From: Arachnopeziza araneosa | Taxonomy: Eukaryota > Ascomycota > Leotiomycetes > Helotiales > Arachnopezizaceae | Assembly (NCBI GenBank): GCA_003988855.1 | Contig: QYAI01000045.1 | Coordinates: 102,818-166,817, forward strand | DNA length: 64,000 nucleotides | Direction: 5' to 3' | Shown: positions 35,829 through 48,300 of the stretch, one piece after another | How the letters are laid out: each line of letters opens with the position of its first letter | Position numbering within the stretch: the stretch's first letter is position 1 | Translations under genes and position numbers: made by a program | Notes under the pieces: generated by a model | What the model was told of the DNA's origin: nothing | The model's input: the letters and a program-made list of their open reading frames with translations, nothing else | Databases searched by the model: none

Positions 35829-36207
35829 ATGACCAACACTAGAAGCGATGGAAGAAGAGCCCAAGACTTCTTCTGAACAGATGATGTTCCATCTCCTGCA
35901 GTCATAGATGGTAAATAAGAAACTTTGTAAACTTGGTGATATTTGTGATTGCTGAATTGTCCTGTGCATATTAGGCGCCTTCGCCTGTCGGAGAAACTAT
36001 TGTTCCGATACTCACTAAAGGCGGCCCATTCGAATTGAACAGCAGCACCAGCACACGACAAGTCGTTGAACTTGCTAGACGGCCTTTATGAACTTAAATT
36101 GCACAGAAACAAATTGCTCTTCTTATTCTAAATCTAATATGGATCGCACAAGAGCCAGATAATCTCACCGCTCGATCGCTTCCTTCCGGCGCATTCCCAA
36201 TGCCGTT
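35829..36207. other. Short spacer before TRS120
   Basis: Contains the 3' flank of the unknown gene and the TRS120 promoter. Open frames on the minus strand here have no domain. Confidence 0.5.
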
Positions 36208-39200
36208 ATGCTGGACCAACTCTCGCCCGCAGCCCCTGCTCGAGTACGAGTAGTACTGTTACCAATAGGGCATATCAATAGATCTCGATTTTTGAGTTTT
36301 ATTGCCAGGTTAGAACCTGAAAATGTCGTGCGACTTGGGGATATTAGTCCCGATGGTAGGCCTAATAGAAGTATAGACCCTCTGCTCCCAGATACTCCGA
36401 GTCCGAGACTAACTGAAATGTTTAGACATGTTCTCCCCTTTGGGATTTCAGATGGGCATGATAGTGTATGACTTAACGACTTTTTATCCTCCTCCCTCAC
36501 ACGTTGCGCTGTCGCCCTTCGAGCTGTATCGAGAACCGCTGGTCATTCTTGCTCTTGCAGATGGGGCAGAGTTGAATCACATATCCCATCGAGACCACAG
36601 ACGAAGTCAGAATGGAACCGGAGCAACGGCTGCCGAACAGAACGTTCGGCAGCTATACCAAGATCTAGAAGAATTAAGAGACCAATATCCTAAGGCGCTA
36701 GTCCACCAGGTGTTATTATTTGACCATATTCCTGGCAAATTAGTAAAGACTTTGCCCGAGGGCGTGGTGGGGGTACCTCTCCCGGAAAACTGCAAAACGA
36801 CTACTATGAAGACGATCATGTGCGATATATCCTCAATGTTGCTCGCGGAGATGACTACCTTGGCAAAATCACTGCAAGCTTTAAACACCATCGAATCCCC
36901 CAGTTCCTCGCAGCTGAGCAACCTGCAATTCAATGGGGCATCAGCTTCGCCATATGTAGGAGATAATCTTTCAAGGCGAAACTCCCAATACTCGTTGCCG
37001 GGAGACTCGCGATCTGGTTCGCCAGCCGGGCCAGCCGATCGTAGCCATGTTCGAATGTCAATGCCAGCTTTCAGCAGGACAGACTCAAACGCGTCTTCAG
37101 CCTCTGGTCGTCCATCCACGCCCGTGAATGGCTCGAAATCAGATACTCCTGCTGCTACTTTCGAGGATATAGTGGGTTCCAGCTCTACTACCGACCTTAG
37201 AAATTCCCAAAAGGGAATTCCTGCAAGATTTTCTCCCGAATTGGTGAGGGAAACAAGTCGGGATAGAGTTTCTGTAACAGGTTTTGGTTCCGGGAGTACC
37301 AGTGAACGTTCAAGGAATAAGGGAAAAGGCCGAATTGGTGTTGTTATTGGATCCCTTTACTTGAAAGCTGGAAGATGGGGGGATGCAATGAAAGAACTTG
37401 TCGAAGCCGCTTCCATCGCGAAAAATAACTTGGATCATCTTTGGCACGCCAAAGCATTGGATAACATTCTCGTCAGTATGCTAATGCTCGCTTGGACTGG
37501 CTTAGACTTCACAATTCCTCAAATATGTTACGTTTCGGCGGAAAAAGCTTCTTTGACAACTAATCATGAACCGCGGAGTCCAGCAAGCAATCGCCTTGTA
37601 TCACTGCAGAATCTTACGACTTTGCTGCCAGAATTGGTTGATAGGATACTGAATCTTTATGCGCGAGCGGCCAATAACACAGGCGAATCATTACCACAGT
37701 TCCCATTTTCGGAATCCGTAATAAGGTTTTCAAAGCTACTGGCGGCAATACACCTCGCTGATGGTTGGCTGAATGATGATGTCTTGGTAGCCGCTGTTCT
37801 GGGAACGCCATTTAGAAGTACTCCAAACCTCATTCCCCGATTAGATATACGTCCTACACGAACTGAAATTGTAACAACACTTTTCCGAGCATTTCCCACG
37901 TCTTCATATGAAACTGTTTTGTCAGTTATTGATCGCACAATCATATTGAGTGGCATTGCATCCGTTCTTGGCTCGGTTGGGTTTTATAGGAAGAAAGCAA
38001 TGGTTATTCGAGAATTGGTAGGCTACTTGATACCTGGTCTTGTCCAAGCCCGAATCAAGGGTGCCGCAGAGGTTGGTGTTCACCCAGCAGCTGGATTGGC
38101 TGCTCTGAATTCTGGAAATAGCAGCACCAACGGAGCCGGCGCGCTTGACCTGGGCGAAGGTGACATTGAAATCGGGGTCGATGCGTTTCTTGCCTCCTTT
38201 GCACACGGCTATGGTGTTATCAATTCACCTTCCAAGACCGAACCTAACGGAGTGTTTGACGACTCGAATGATGCTGTAGTGGCAAGAATTCTTGAAAATG
38301 CTTCCATTCGCGCATTTGGTGGTCATAGCCTAAAGATGGATGTCCTTCGTTCCTGCATAAATGTCGCGGAGGCACTACCTGACTTTAAGGGTGTCTTGAA
38401 ATTCACAGCAGATCTTTTAAGAACTGCCGGAAGTGGGATTGCGCCAGGTCCTCGGAGTTCAGATGCCTCCCCAGCTATGAGCCGGGAAGAGCAAATCAGA
38501 CTTTCAACAAATATCTCCAGAACATTAAGTGCCGCCAGAAATATGGGCGTTCGAGGTTTGGAAGCTGAGTATTGGGATGACTTTCTTCTACGAGGGATTG
38601 AAGTTGAGCCACTGCAAGCAAGCAAAATGCCGATCCCACACAATCGAAGTGAACTTCCAGGAGCGACATCTGTTGCCACGGCTCGAGCTGTAAATCCCTT
38701 CATTTACAATCCTTTCCTACGAACGCCAGATGCTGCGGCTGCAGATCACCTCCTTGTTGCTGGCGAAGGTGCCATGTTCAAGATAACTCTACAAAACCCT
38801 TTTGAGTTTGATGTTGAAATTGAAAGCCTTAGACTCGAGTCTGAAGGCGCTGATTTTGAATCCGCGGTTCAGAAGACAATTATTTCCCCGTATCGAACAC
38901 AAATACTTACCATCCCAGGGACTCCAAAGTCCTCTGGGCAGCTCAGATTAACAGGGTGTATGATCAAAATTCACGGTTGCAGAGAGAGAAGATTTCCTAT
39001 ATTTGAAGCGCCATGGTCGCCTGAGAAACAAGTGAAAGTCAAAACGATTGGAGTTGCGACTTTATTTAAACCAAAAGACCGTCCTGTCAGTGTTGCCTCT
39101 GGACCAGTTTCAACGACTACCCCCGCTGTTATTGCACCGCAACCAGTATCTCTTGGTCTCAACGTTATTGACAAGCAGCCTGTTATTATTGTAAAAACCA

Positions 39201-40633
39201 CAACCTTGTCACAATCTGCACTGATGGTTCTCGAGGGTGAGCGACAGGTGTTCTCGATAACGCTTCAGAATATTTCAAAGGATACACCTGTTGATTTGCT
39301 CTTATTTTCTTTCAAGGACTCCACTCAAGGACCTTTGCAAGCTATTTTGAGTAATCGAGAGTCACCACCAGCCGAAATGTACGAATGCGAGTTAATACTT
39401 GCTCGTAAGCAAGCTCTTCAATGGAAGAAAACAGATGAGAAAACTCCTTTCATCGCACCAGGAGAGACTGCCAGTTTTGAGATTGAAGTTCTCGGAAAAC
39501 CAGGGTTGACCAGTGGCATTGTGCAGATTGACTATGCACATCTTGGCGTTCCAGCTGCAGAGGTACAAGAAAAATTTCATACGCGGCAGGTCAGCTTACC
39601 TCTGACGGTTACTGTCAATGCCAGCGTGGAACTAGCGAGAATAGATATTCTTCCTCTTTCAGGAAGTGTGCCACAATCCCTTTGGTCATCTCGGGGAAAA
39701 GAGATATCTAAGAACACCTCATTCCACCCAGAAGACTATTGCCTCCTTTTACTAGATCTTCGAAACGCATGGCCAGTCCACTTACAGGTTCAATTGAAAG
39801 TTAGTGAAGGGTTGATTGAAGAAGAAATTCTTCCTGGCAATACTTCGCGAGTGATTTTCCCAATCCGCCGCATATTTCTCGATGATCCGTGGGCAGCAAT
39901 TCCATCCTTAGATCCAGCTCGTCAACGGCAATTTGTAGTCAGCACTGGTAGAGTATCTGCGGATTCCGAGCGAGCCAGCCGAGAAGCATTTTGGTATCGT
40001 GAGGAAATCCTCAAAATACTTCACGGCAGATGGTCGACAAAATCTGGCCCTCATCGATATGGTGAGATTGAACTTCGTTCAATCCGTCTCAGCCAGCGTA
40101 TGATTGAAGCTGTGAGAATCGATGACGTTGGAATTGATTTATCTATCATCGGTTCGGAAGCTCAGGGTTCAGCATCGACATTGGTCGTGGATCAATTCTG
40201 TCAATTAAAAGTCCAAATCCAAAATCGGACAGCAGAACCAATATCTCCGCTTTTGCGATTGCAGCCGTTGATGAAAAATCAGGCACACGTCTTTTCATCG
40301 GATGTATCCAAGCGATTGGTATTCAATGGTCTCCTACAACAAACTTTACCTCTGCTCCCAGCCAAGGAAACTGTTGCGTATAAAATAGGGCTAATTGCTC
40401 TTGCGAGAGGTGATTATGAAGTATCTGCCTCAGTAGAAGAGGCTCGATTACTTGGAAGTGAAGATGAAAACACACCTAAAGTTGAAAATAAGCGGCCGAG
40501 AGCGAATACAAAGACAATGATGGACGCAGTGCTAGGTACCAAAGAAAGACGAATCTGGCACTCCAGGGAACCATTACTTGTGGTAGTCAAAGATGACGAA
40601 GAAGATAGTGATGATCATGGTAATGATGAATAA
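36208..40633 (+). CDS. TRS120: TRAPP II subunit TRS120/TRAPPC9 homologue
   Basis: Exons 36208-36370 and 36426-40633 encode 1456 aa, the normal size in filamentous fungi. The splice (AGAA|GTATAG...TTTAG|AC) joins GRPNR to MFSPLGFQMGMIVYDL, the conserved N-terminal junction of Trs120; without it the first frame ends 33 codons later. The N-terminal part has ARVRVVLLPIGHI, SPFELYREPLVILALADG and a basic Ser-rich linker (about 210-350). The middle has GRIGVVIGSLYLKAGRWGDAMKEL, a TPR-like helical part, and the C-terminal half is built of beta-sandwich (ASPA-like) segments such as FKITLQNPFEFDVEIESL and FEIEVLGKPGLTSGI. Family role: TRAPP II acts as exchange factor for the Golgi Rab Ypt31/Rab11 in late-Golgi traffic. 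Confidence 0.93.
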
Positions 40634-41088
40634 TGTAAATTATTGATTGCATAGCAGCTTTTTGTTTATATATGGACAAAGGGTTGCATAGAATATTGTT
40701 GTTTGAAGGCGTCAAAAGCTCACCTAGGCAGGCATTAAGGACAAGTAAAACATTGAAGTCATGATTTGAAAAGGAGATACTTAAAACCACTGTGTGCTTT
40801 CTTGTAAACAACTCAAATGTTTCTTTTGTTCGATCGTTGAAATCTAGCATTTAAGAAAGTAGTTACTTCATCAATATTGGGTCGCACTTTCTCTATGAAC
40901 AGAAAGTAGGGAGCTTCAAAAACGGAACGCGGATTTCTTCTCTTTTCTTTCTCGAATTTTCATTTGCCTCCACCTTCCTTCACTTCCGTTTGTCATACTC
41001 CGTGCAACCGTTCTCGTCACTTCTATTCCTCTTTTTCCATGTGTCTTGAAGAACTTTCAACAAAGAATAAATACGCCACAATCCGAAA
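40634..41088. other. Spacer with pyrimidine-rich leader
   Basis: Between TRS120 and the MDR gene. Positions 40930-41040 are strongly C/T-rich on the plus strand, typical of a fungal leader. No gene is seen. Confidence 0.5.
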
Positions 41089-42270
41089 ATGCCTCTGCCA
41101 TCTGTTTTCCAGCAGTGGATCACCACTCAAGATGGCTTAGACGCCTTGATTATGAAGAAGGCTCCAATGCCAGTGCCTGGTCCAGGAGAAGTCCTCGTGA
41201 GAATTGAGGTCGTAGCACTGAACTATAGAGACACAGAAGTCGCCATGGGCCTTTTTACACACCATCTTACACTGGGTGACTTTGCAGCATCTATTGTTCC
41301 TGTCAGATTCCTCTCCCCTTAGTTTTGTTCAGCACAGCTAAACATCCAATTAGTGCTCTGATATGTGTGGTAGAGTCATAGCCTCAAACTCCCCTAAATG
41401 GTCGGCTGGGGATCAAGTCCTCTCCATCTTCATTCAATCACACCTTACTGGACAAGTCAGAGCATCGGACATGAAGAATCTCTTGGGACTTCCATTGGAG
41501 GGTGTATTGCAAGAATATCGAGTGTTTGATGCCTCGGGTTTGGTGAAAAAACCCGAGTATTTGACCGCTGAAGAGGCGTCTACACTACCCGTTGCGGGTT
41601 TGACAGCTTGGATGGCTACAAATAGGGCGAGACCAGAAGGTCCTCAAGAGTCGTCTACAATTGATGGAAAAAATCAGAAAATATTGATTCAAGGAACGGG
41701 GGGAGTGGCAGTGAGTGGGTTGCAGATTGCCAAGGCGTGTGACGCTGAAGGTAGAGACATGTTCATGAGATACAGTGCTCGAGCTAACTGCGCGCAGTAA
41801 TCATTACCAGCTCATGTGATTCAAAGTTAGAACTGGCCAAGAGTTTCGGCGCGGATAAGACAGTTAACTACAAGACAATACCAGATTGGGATGTTGAGGT
41901 TTTGAAAATGACAAATGGGAATGGTGTGGATATTATATTCGAGAATGGAGGAGCTCAAACATTACGAAAGTCTTTCAACTGCATAGCCTTTGGTGGGCTG
42001 ATACACTGCATTGGCTATCTCTCAGGGAAGGAGGATACAACTAGTGATCGGATAAACACAAATGTTCTAGCGATAAGAAGAAATGTTACATTGAAGGGCA
42101 TGTTAAATGGACCGAGAGACAAATTCGAAGAAATGTTGGAATTTTATGAAGAGAAGAAGATTAGGCCTGTGGTTGATAAAGTGTTCAGATTCGAAGAGGC
42201 CAATGAAGCTCTGAAATATTTGTTTCAAGGAAAACACTTTGGAAAGGTGGTGGTAAGGATTCATGAGTAA
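41089..42270 (+). CDS. MDR-superfamily oxidoreductase (zinc-less alcohol dehydrogenase/quinone reductase-like)
   Basis: Exons 41089-41301, 41354-41750 and 41798-42270 give 360 aa (introns 52 and 47 nt). The GroES-like N-terminal domain reads PGPGEVLVRIEVVALNYRD, where catalytic-zinc ADHs have a Cys; Asn-Tyr-Arg-Asp is typical of zinc-independent quinone-reductase-like members. The second exon opens CSDMCGRVIA, and the NAD(P)-binding domain has LIQGTGGVAVSGLQIAKA then VIITSSCDSKLELAKSFGA. The C-terminal part (GVDIIFENGG, LKGMLNGPRDKFEEML) is complete. The reaction is likely NAD(P)H-dependent reduction of an enone, quinone or aldehyde; the substrate is unknown. The first donor is GTCAGA, weaker than usual, but the joined frame is well conserved. 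Confidence 0.88.
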
Positions 42271-43126
42271 ATGGATTTATTCGTAGCTCGCGTCAGCACT
42301 ATTTATTTATTGTCTTATGCTAGTAATTAATGCCACTTGATTCTACATAGGCGTATTTAGATGTACGCTTCAGAATAATTCTGATACTTCAGTAACGATG
42401 TTTATCGTGTAAGTCGCTTTGTAAAAAGCAACAAGCCGAAGCTCCTTAAGTAGCTTGTTTAAGAATATGTGGCCACTAGCAACTTTGACTTTCCGAATTT
42501 TCAGTCAAATCCCCTTATTTCATTTATACTCTAAATACCTTTAATTTTAATGCACTTAAGTAAGTCTGAAAACTTGTTATAGATTTCGCAGAGCAAAGTC
42601 TGCCCTTTTTGTTTCTGACAATTCAGCTTGAAAAGTAAGAGTCATCTGCGCTAAAGTTCTGATGGAGTAGTTGAGGAATCACCATAAAGGTATGCTTTCT
42701 TATGAGAAGAAACTCAAAAGTATTGCAATTTGTCCTCTCCCTGCGCTCGCCTTTGATCTTTGTCGATAGCGTCTCTATCATCTCTCATGTCAAATTTGGA
42801 CTTTACATCCCATGATATAAAAATGTGTTTAATCAAGAAATCCTCGAGTATAAAAGGTTGCTGGGCAGGAATCAAACTGATCTAAAAGAGATTGACTTTC
42901 GAGGCTATCATTGATACCATGTAACCCCCAAAAAAGCTGGCTCATACATATATCCTGTTGTCAAGAGTCGCTCTTGCCTTGTTCAGAATCTTAAAACCAC
43001 AATTTCGATACCCTGTCAAGTGTTCGAAACCTCAAATGTCTCTACAATTCAACTACAACTACCCTAGTTTTCTATTCCTTGACCAAATACGTCTCCATCA
43101 TTGCGCGGAAGCATTGATCATGCATC
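42271..43126. other. Intergenic region upstream of the rhodopsin-domain gene
   Basis: AT-rich, with no coding signature. A short frame at 42958-43236 overlaps the next gene in another frame. Confidence 0.5.
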
Positions 43127-44978
43127 ATGTCCTTTCCCTACAACAAACCTACAACTCTGGGCATCGCATACGGGCTGACAGCCGCTTCCTACGCCACCAT
43201 TTTATCTCGGGTTGTTCTTCGGCGGTTACGACATGATAAATTCAAGATTGATGATTACTTAATGCTGGTGGCAGCTGTGTTCTACGGTGTCACTACAGCA
43301 GCCTGTGCGATTGTCGTGAGTTCTGGAAGACTTTACAAGACTTGGGGCTGGGTTGATGCGAATCTAGGTTTGGAAGGGTAGAAACACCTATGTGGAAGAT
43401 ACGAGGAACCTCACAGACTGGGGTGTACAGCAAAGTACGCATTTTGATACCATGTTGTCAATCTCTTTTGACATCGAAGCAGTTGAAATTGGTTCCCAGT
43501 GGGCTTTTATCAGTCGAGTATTTTACCTTTTGTGTATTTGGACGCTCAAAATATGCATGGTGAGATATAAAATAGAGGGTAGGCACGGCGCTGACATCGA
43601 AGACAGATCCTTTATTATAAACGTCTCCTTTCTGGGACTACGGAGATACGAGTAGTGAAATGCGCCGCTGTCCTCATTGGGGTCACTTGGCTTGTATGCT
43701 GGCTCAGTCTCTTCCTGGGATGTCGACCGTTTGACCTATATTGGCAAGTTCTCGCGGAAGTTCCTGAATGCGCGGTTCGTTACTATTCCAAAACTTCAAC
43801 CGGAGAGCTAACTGAAAATGGTCAGAATGCTGTGAATAAAATTACTCCTAAAAATTATAGCTGCTAACGGCAGTAGACCACTTCAGGGATCGTATTGGAA
43901 GCTGTGAGTAATTTATTTAGTTTAGAGACAAGACTTTTGACAGACCTACAGATGAATTTTACCACTGATGTTCTGATTATAATCCTTCCCTTACCAATGA
44001 TACTTGCATTACAGCTAAGCACAAAGTCTGAGATCATCCTCCTCCTTAACAGATGCATCACTAATATCGTCGAGGGCAAAGATTCAGCTTGGTGGTATAT
44101 TTCTTATCGGATTACTTGTACTCAGAGTCCCAAATTCGTCTTGTTAATTTTTCTGATACTTTCAGGTTATTGCGGTTTCATTCTTGAAATTGATGTTTTT
44201 CCTCGACGATGAAACCGACGGGACTGACGAAAATAAGTTGATATGGTCTCAGGTAAGTAAGCTGGTCAAGTCATCCTTCTTAAATAACGTCATTTCAGAT
44301 TGAATGCTTTGCCACAGTAAGCAGTGTCTCATATATATATATATATATAAGATTTCAGGTTCACCTTAACTTTGTTATAGACGATTGTTGTCAACGCTCC
44401 TATCTTATATGGTCTTTGGAGATACGGAAGCGATGATTTGAATAGAAGCAGGTCAGCAAAGGGAAATGAAAATCCCGGTTATAACCTGAATATTCGACGA
44501 GCAACAACCGATACAGTTGTTCGAAATTCCTCAAGCGATGAGGAGGAGCATCAATGGAGTGAGGGGGATCAACTCCACCCGAAAAGAGATAGCGGAGTCA
44601 GAGATAGCATTCGAAGATCGGTGAGTTAACTCTTCATCGCTATATGGTCGTCATTGCCAACCTTTATTCACGTCAAAATTGATAAAATCTTAGATTCAAA
44701 GAGTCAGCGACACGATTCGTCAAAGCCTAGAACTCGTCGAGATCGAGCGACACACGGAAATCGTACAAGAACATAATGTAGAAGAGAATTCTGGAGGGAT
44801 ATCTGGACAACCAAGTGGTATGGATACCTTCTTTGGGGCTGGACCCATAGCACATATCAGTACTCATATCTCTTGTGGTTCTGGATCCTCCTCGCGAAAA
44901 GGGCGCACGAAGCCTAACAGTTTGCGAAAGCTTCAGGCAACGAAGAATCCCGCTGTGATAGTGTCAGGCTCTAAGTAG
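43127..44978 (+). pseudogene. Fungal rhodopsin-domain integral membrane protein gene, frame-broken
   Basis: Starts MSFPYNKPTTLGIAYGLTAA and shows the fungal rhodopsin-domain (satratoxin SC4-like) layout: DDYLMLVAAVFYGVTTAACA, ISRVFYLLCIWTLKICM, then after a 47-nt intron (43560-43606) YYKRLLSGTTEIRVVKCAAV and WLSLFLGCRPFDLYW. After the intron 43904-43951 comes NFTTDVLIIILPLPMILALQ, then LLVLRVPN, LIWSQ and a hydrophilic tail ending SGSK. Two places do not join: after LGLEG near 43379 (one extra base before RNTYVED) and near 44090 before GIFLIGLLVLRVPN. The segment 43768-43880 also has no clean splice solution. I therefore call it a probable pseudogene, although unusual introns or sequence errors could explain one break. 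Function of the family: seven-TM proteins, mostly of unknown role. Confidence 0.65.
44331..44349. repeat. AT dinucleotide microsatellite
   Basis: A run of about 9.5 AT units lies inside a putative intron of the rhodopsin-domain gene. Confidence 0.9.
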
Positions 44979-45370
44979 GACTGTTGAACTTAGATTGGGT
45001 TGGCTCTTATACTTTGATGTTGGCGTTAAAGTAATGCTGGATAACGTTGAGCTCATTAAAGGGCTTGTGAGGCAGGAAAGTGGTAGGGGAAATTTCCGGC
45101 AACCAGTTGAATTGATCGATTGTTGAACACCTATTCTTACATCGAGCTCTTTTTGTCTTCCCTCTTGACGGACTGATGAACGTCTGTGAACCCTTCTTAA
45201 TCTGCCTATCGATCGAAATTTTTGCGTTCTTGGAAGCAGGAAATTCACCTATGACGACTTTACAACATGCATTAATATTGAGAGGACTTGAATGGAAAAT
45301 GGTTCATATGGGTATACCCAGACCTATCCGTCACTCTCTCATCCAACCTAACCTGATCTAGCCCAAACTC
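44979..45370. other. Spacer between convergent genes
   Basis: 3' flanks of the rhodopsin-domain gene and LAA1. No gene is seen. Confidence 0.5.
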
Positions 45371-48300
45371 TTAACTCCCAAACTCCATCTTCAATGCAAT
45401 AGTCGGTTCCTTTCCGTCCTCATCCCCATCCCTCACCCTATTAGTCTTGGCCTCTCTCCCAGCCACGATCACACTCTCCATAAACGCCTTCTGCTTATCA
45501 TTCATACCCGCAACCACGCTTCTAAATCCTACTTGATCACTCCCCGCTAACTCGAGTAACCGTGCACTGGTCTCCTTGTAAATTTCTTTCCCTTCGGAAC
45601 TAGCGCGTGCGAGGAGAGCAGGGAGGACGAGCGACATGGCAACGATCTTCTGGGGGCTGGAGAGAGCGGTTACGTAGGTGGTTAAAGCATAGAGGACTAG
45701 AGATCGAGCGTTTTCCGGGTCTTCAGTGTTGCTGGTGGTGAAGGCGATGAGGCGGGGGAGGAGGTACCGTGTTATGCTTTGGTCGGCCGAGGTTTTGGGG
45801 TGAGCAAGGAGCAGCGTCCGGATGCACCCTGCGGCGACTTTGGCGGTCTGGGGAGTTATGTTAGTTTATTGGTATGTGTAATGCGTAGGGATAATGGGGC
45901 TGGCTTACCATGCGGTCACTTAGGCAGTCAATTATTTCGTCGAGAAACCGGGTCAGGACCGGCTCGCTTGCCGAGAGGTAGTTTTTGCCGCTGGTAATGA
46001 GGACAGTGGATGCTAGAAGGGTGTTCTTGACGCAGGGGAGAGAGGCTTCAGTTTCTCGTTTTTGTGCGTTGAGGTATATCGACAAGAAGCGTTTCAGACA
46101 TCCTTGAATCTGAGTGAGACCTGTGTCAACTTTTGTTGCATCAGGTTTCCGCGAAGTTGAGATGCTTATGATGAAGCGTTTTAATATTGGAAGTGATTGA
46201 GGGACTACAACAGCTTGACAACTTGCAGTGCTGAGAATTGTGGCAAAGATGTGAATAATGCATGCATGCAAATCTGTTTTGATAATTGAAGGGAACACTT
46301 CTGCTGCATCGACCAATGCATTGAGAGATATTCGGACGAGCGCGACAGCTTCATCAGTTAATTGGTGACGAGCAGGTTGTTTAGGTCCGGTCAGGTTTGG
46401 TAAAAGTCCGGCAAGAACTAGTACAATGATTCGAGTCAACTCAAACAGTTGTTCGATGTCTTCGGATAAATCACCAGTCTCTGCCTCCTCGGCTTGGGTG
46501 GCTGACGGATGGGAGATGCAAAGTCCTCGAGCTATCTGAACAATGACACCTTGAACATCGAGGCCTTCGGTCAGTACAAGCCTATCCAGCAAGTCCATGG
46601 TTTCTGAAAAGATGGCTTCACGGTAGATTGCATGGCCTGAAACACTTGGGTGTAGGATCTTCTTGAGAGCTTGCAGAATTTCGAGCGTTTGTTCTTTTGT
46701 TGCCAAAGAATCACTACCAGGCTTGGCAACAAGAGCCTCAAATGCAATCCCAAAGAGGACAAAGAAGAATGCCACTGGCTCATCTCTGTAGTTAATATCG
46801 TTCCCTTTTGAGTGTCCATTTTTAGCAGGCTCATCCCTCTCCTTCCCATCAAGAGCATCGAAAACAAATTCACTATCTTGCTCAATCAAGCTTGCTATTG
46901 CATCGACAAGTTTTAGCCACGAATCTTGGTAGAATTTGAGCAATGTCTCGCGGTTAAGTGCAGAGTATATTGTGTCCAAACTGCCGGATAGCGAAGGTGG
47001 GCCCAAGCTCATTGAAATATCTGGCTCGAAACGTAGTCGGGCGAATTCACGGAGAGACGCTAGCCATAAAGGAGTTAGAATTCCAATATATGGTTTCAAA
47101 ACATCAACCAAGTATTTCTGCTCTGTACTGGCAACTTGAAGCTCTGCCCAGGCTGAGTAGACAGACAATTTTACCATGACTTGAGCGTTCGAGCTCAGAC
47201 CTTTGAGATCTCCAATTGATTGGACTTCCACTTCGGTGGAGAAGTTCTCAAGCGCGTTTACTAAAGTCTTCAGAATGCGTCCCATTCGTTCAATATCAGT
47301 GACAATGCCTGTGGCAATGAAAGCCGCACAAACATTCACAGCTTCGGACGCTAACTCAGGCGACGAGTCGACTGCAAAAGCTGGAGTAAGTGCCGAGCTG
47401 ATCTGAGCTTGATATTGTTCAAGCAGCGGCGCTTCTGCGAAATCCGGATCGGGAGTCTTGCCGAACATCTTTAATACAGCATCAATGATTTTTAAGCCCC
47501 AGACTCGGAGTTCGACCACATTTGATGTTGAAGCCGAGAAAGCCATTCGGATAACGTCTGCAACCTTTCGTTGCAATGCCTGCTCAGCGGGTGAGGGATC
47601 GTCTCTGTCCAATGGTGCGGCTTTGCTGACTAGAACAAATATTTCACCTAAACAACCCATTGCAAATGTTCGTACTTGCCATCTCAATGGCTCTTGCCCT
47701 GAACCCGCTGCCGCTGTTCCATCATCTTTGGCAACTCCGCTAGCAGCAGCGAATCCAGCAACTTCTTCATCTTGTAAGTCTGGCATTGCACTGACCTTTG
47801 CGCTTGCTGCAAAGTTCTCTGCAACTTTTGGTCTCGTCATGGTTAGAACAGTTTGGCATCTTTGTAGCCACCTACTTGTCTCGGTTAAGCAACTCTGCTC
47901 CAGCCAATTGCGAATGATATTCCGGATACCATCATGGTTCGGGTCAGCATCGAGAGCGAGCCAGAGATGGTCTTCGAAACCTGACTCAGTGGTTTTGATG
48001 ACATCTTCTGAATTTCGCTTCATGAGATTATAAAGACCATCAATGGCAATGCTGCGAAGCTCAGGGTAGGGCGATTTGAGTTCTCTTTGCAATAAGATCA
48101 CATAATCAGAGAAATACATATATCCTGGCGCGTAGAGATTGAGATGCTCAAGACAGCGAAGACTTCCAGCGAGGACAAGAATATTTTCTTCGGCTTGAAA
48201 CTGGCGGACCAAGGTGAGTATAAGCTCACGGGGTTTGCTCATGTCTTGAAGATCCGGACCAAGGACGTTGATCAATGAGTCAACGCATCTGGCAATGACA

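Noticed and set aside
45776..46000. Plus-strand frame opposite the LAA1 intron
   Set aside because: It is antisense to conserved LAA1 exons and the 61-nt intron.
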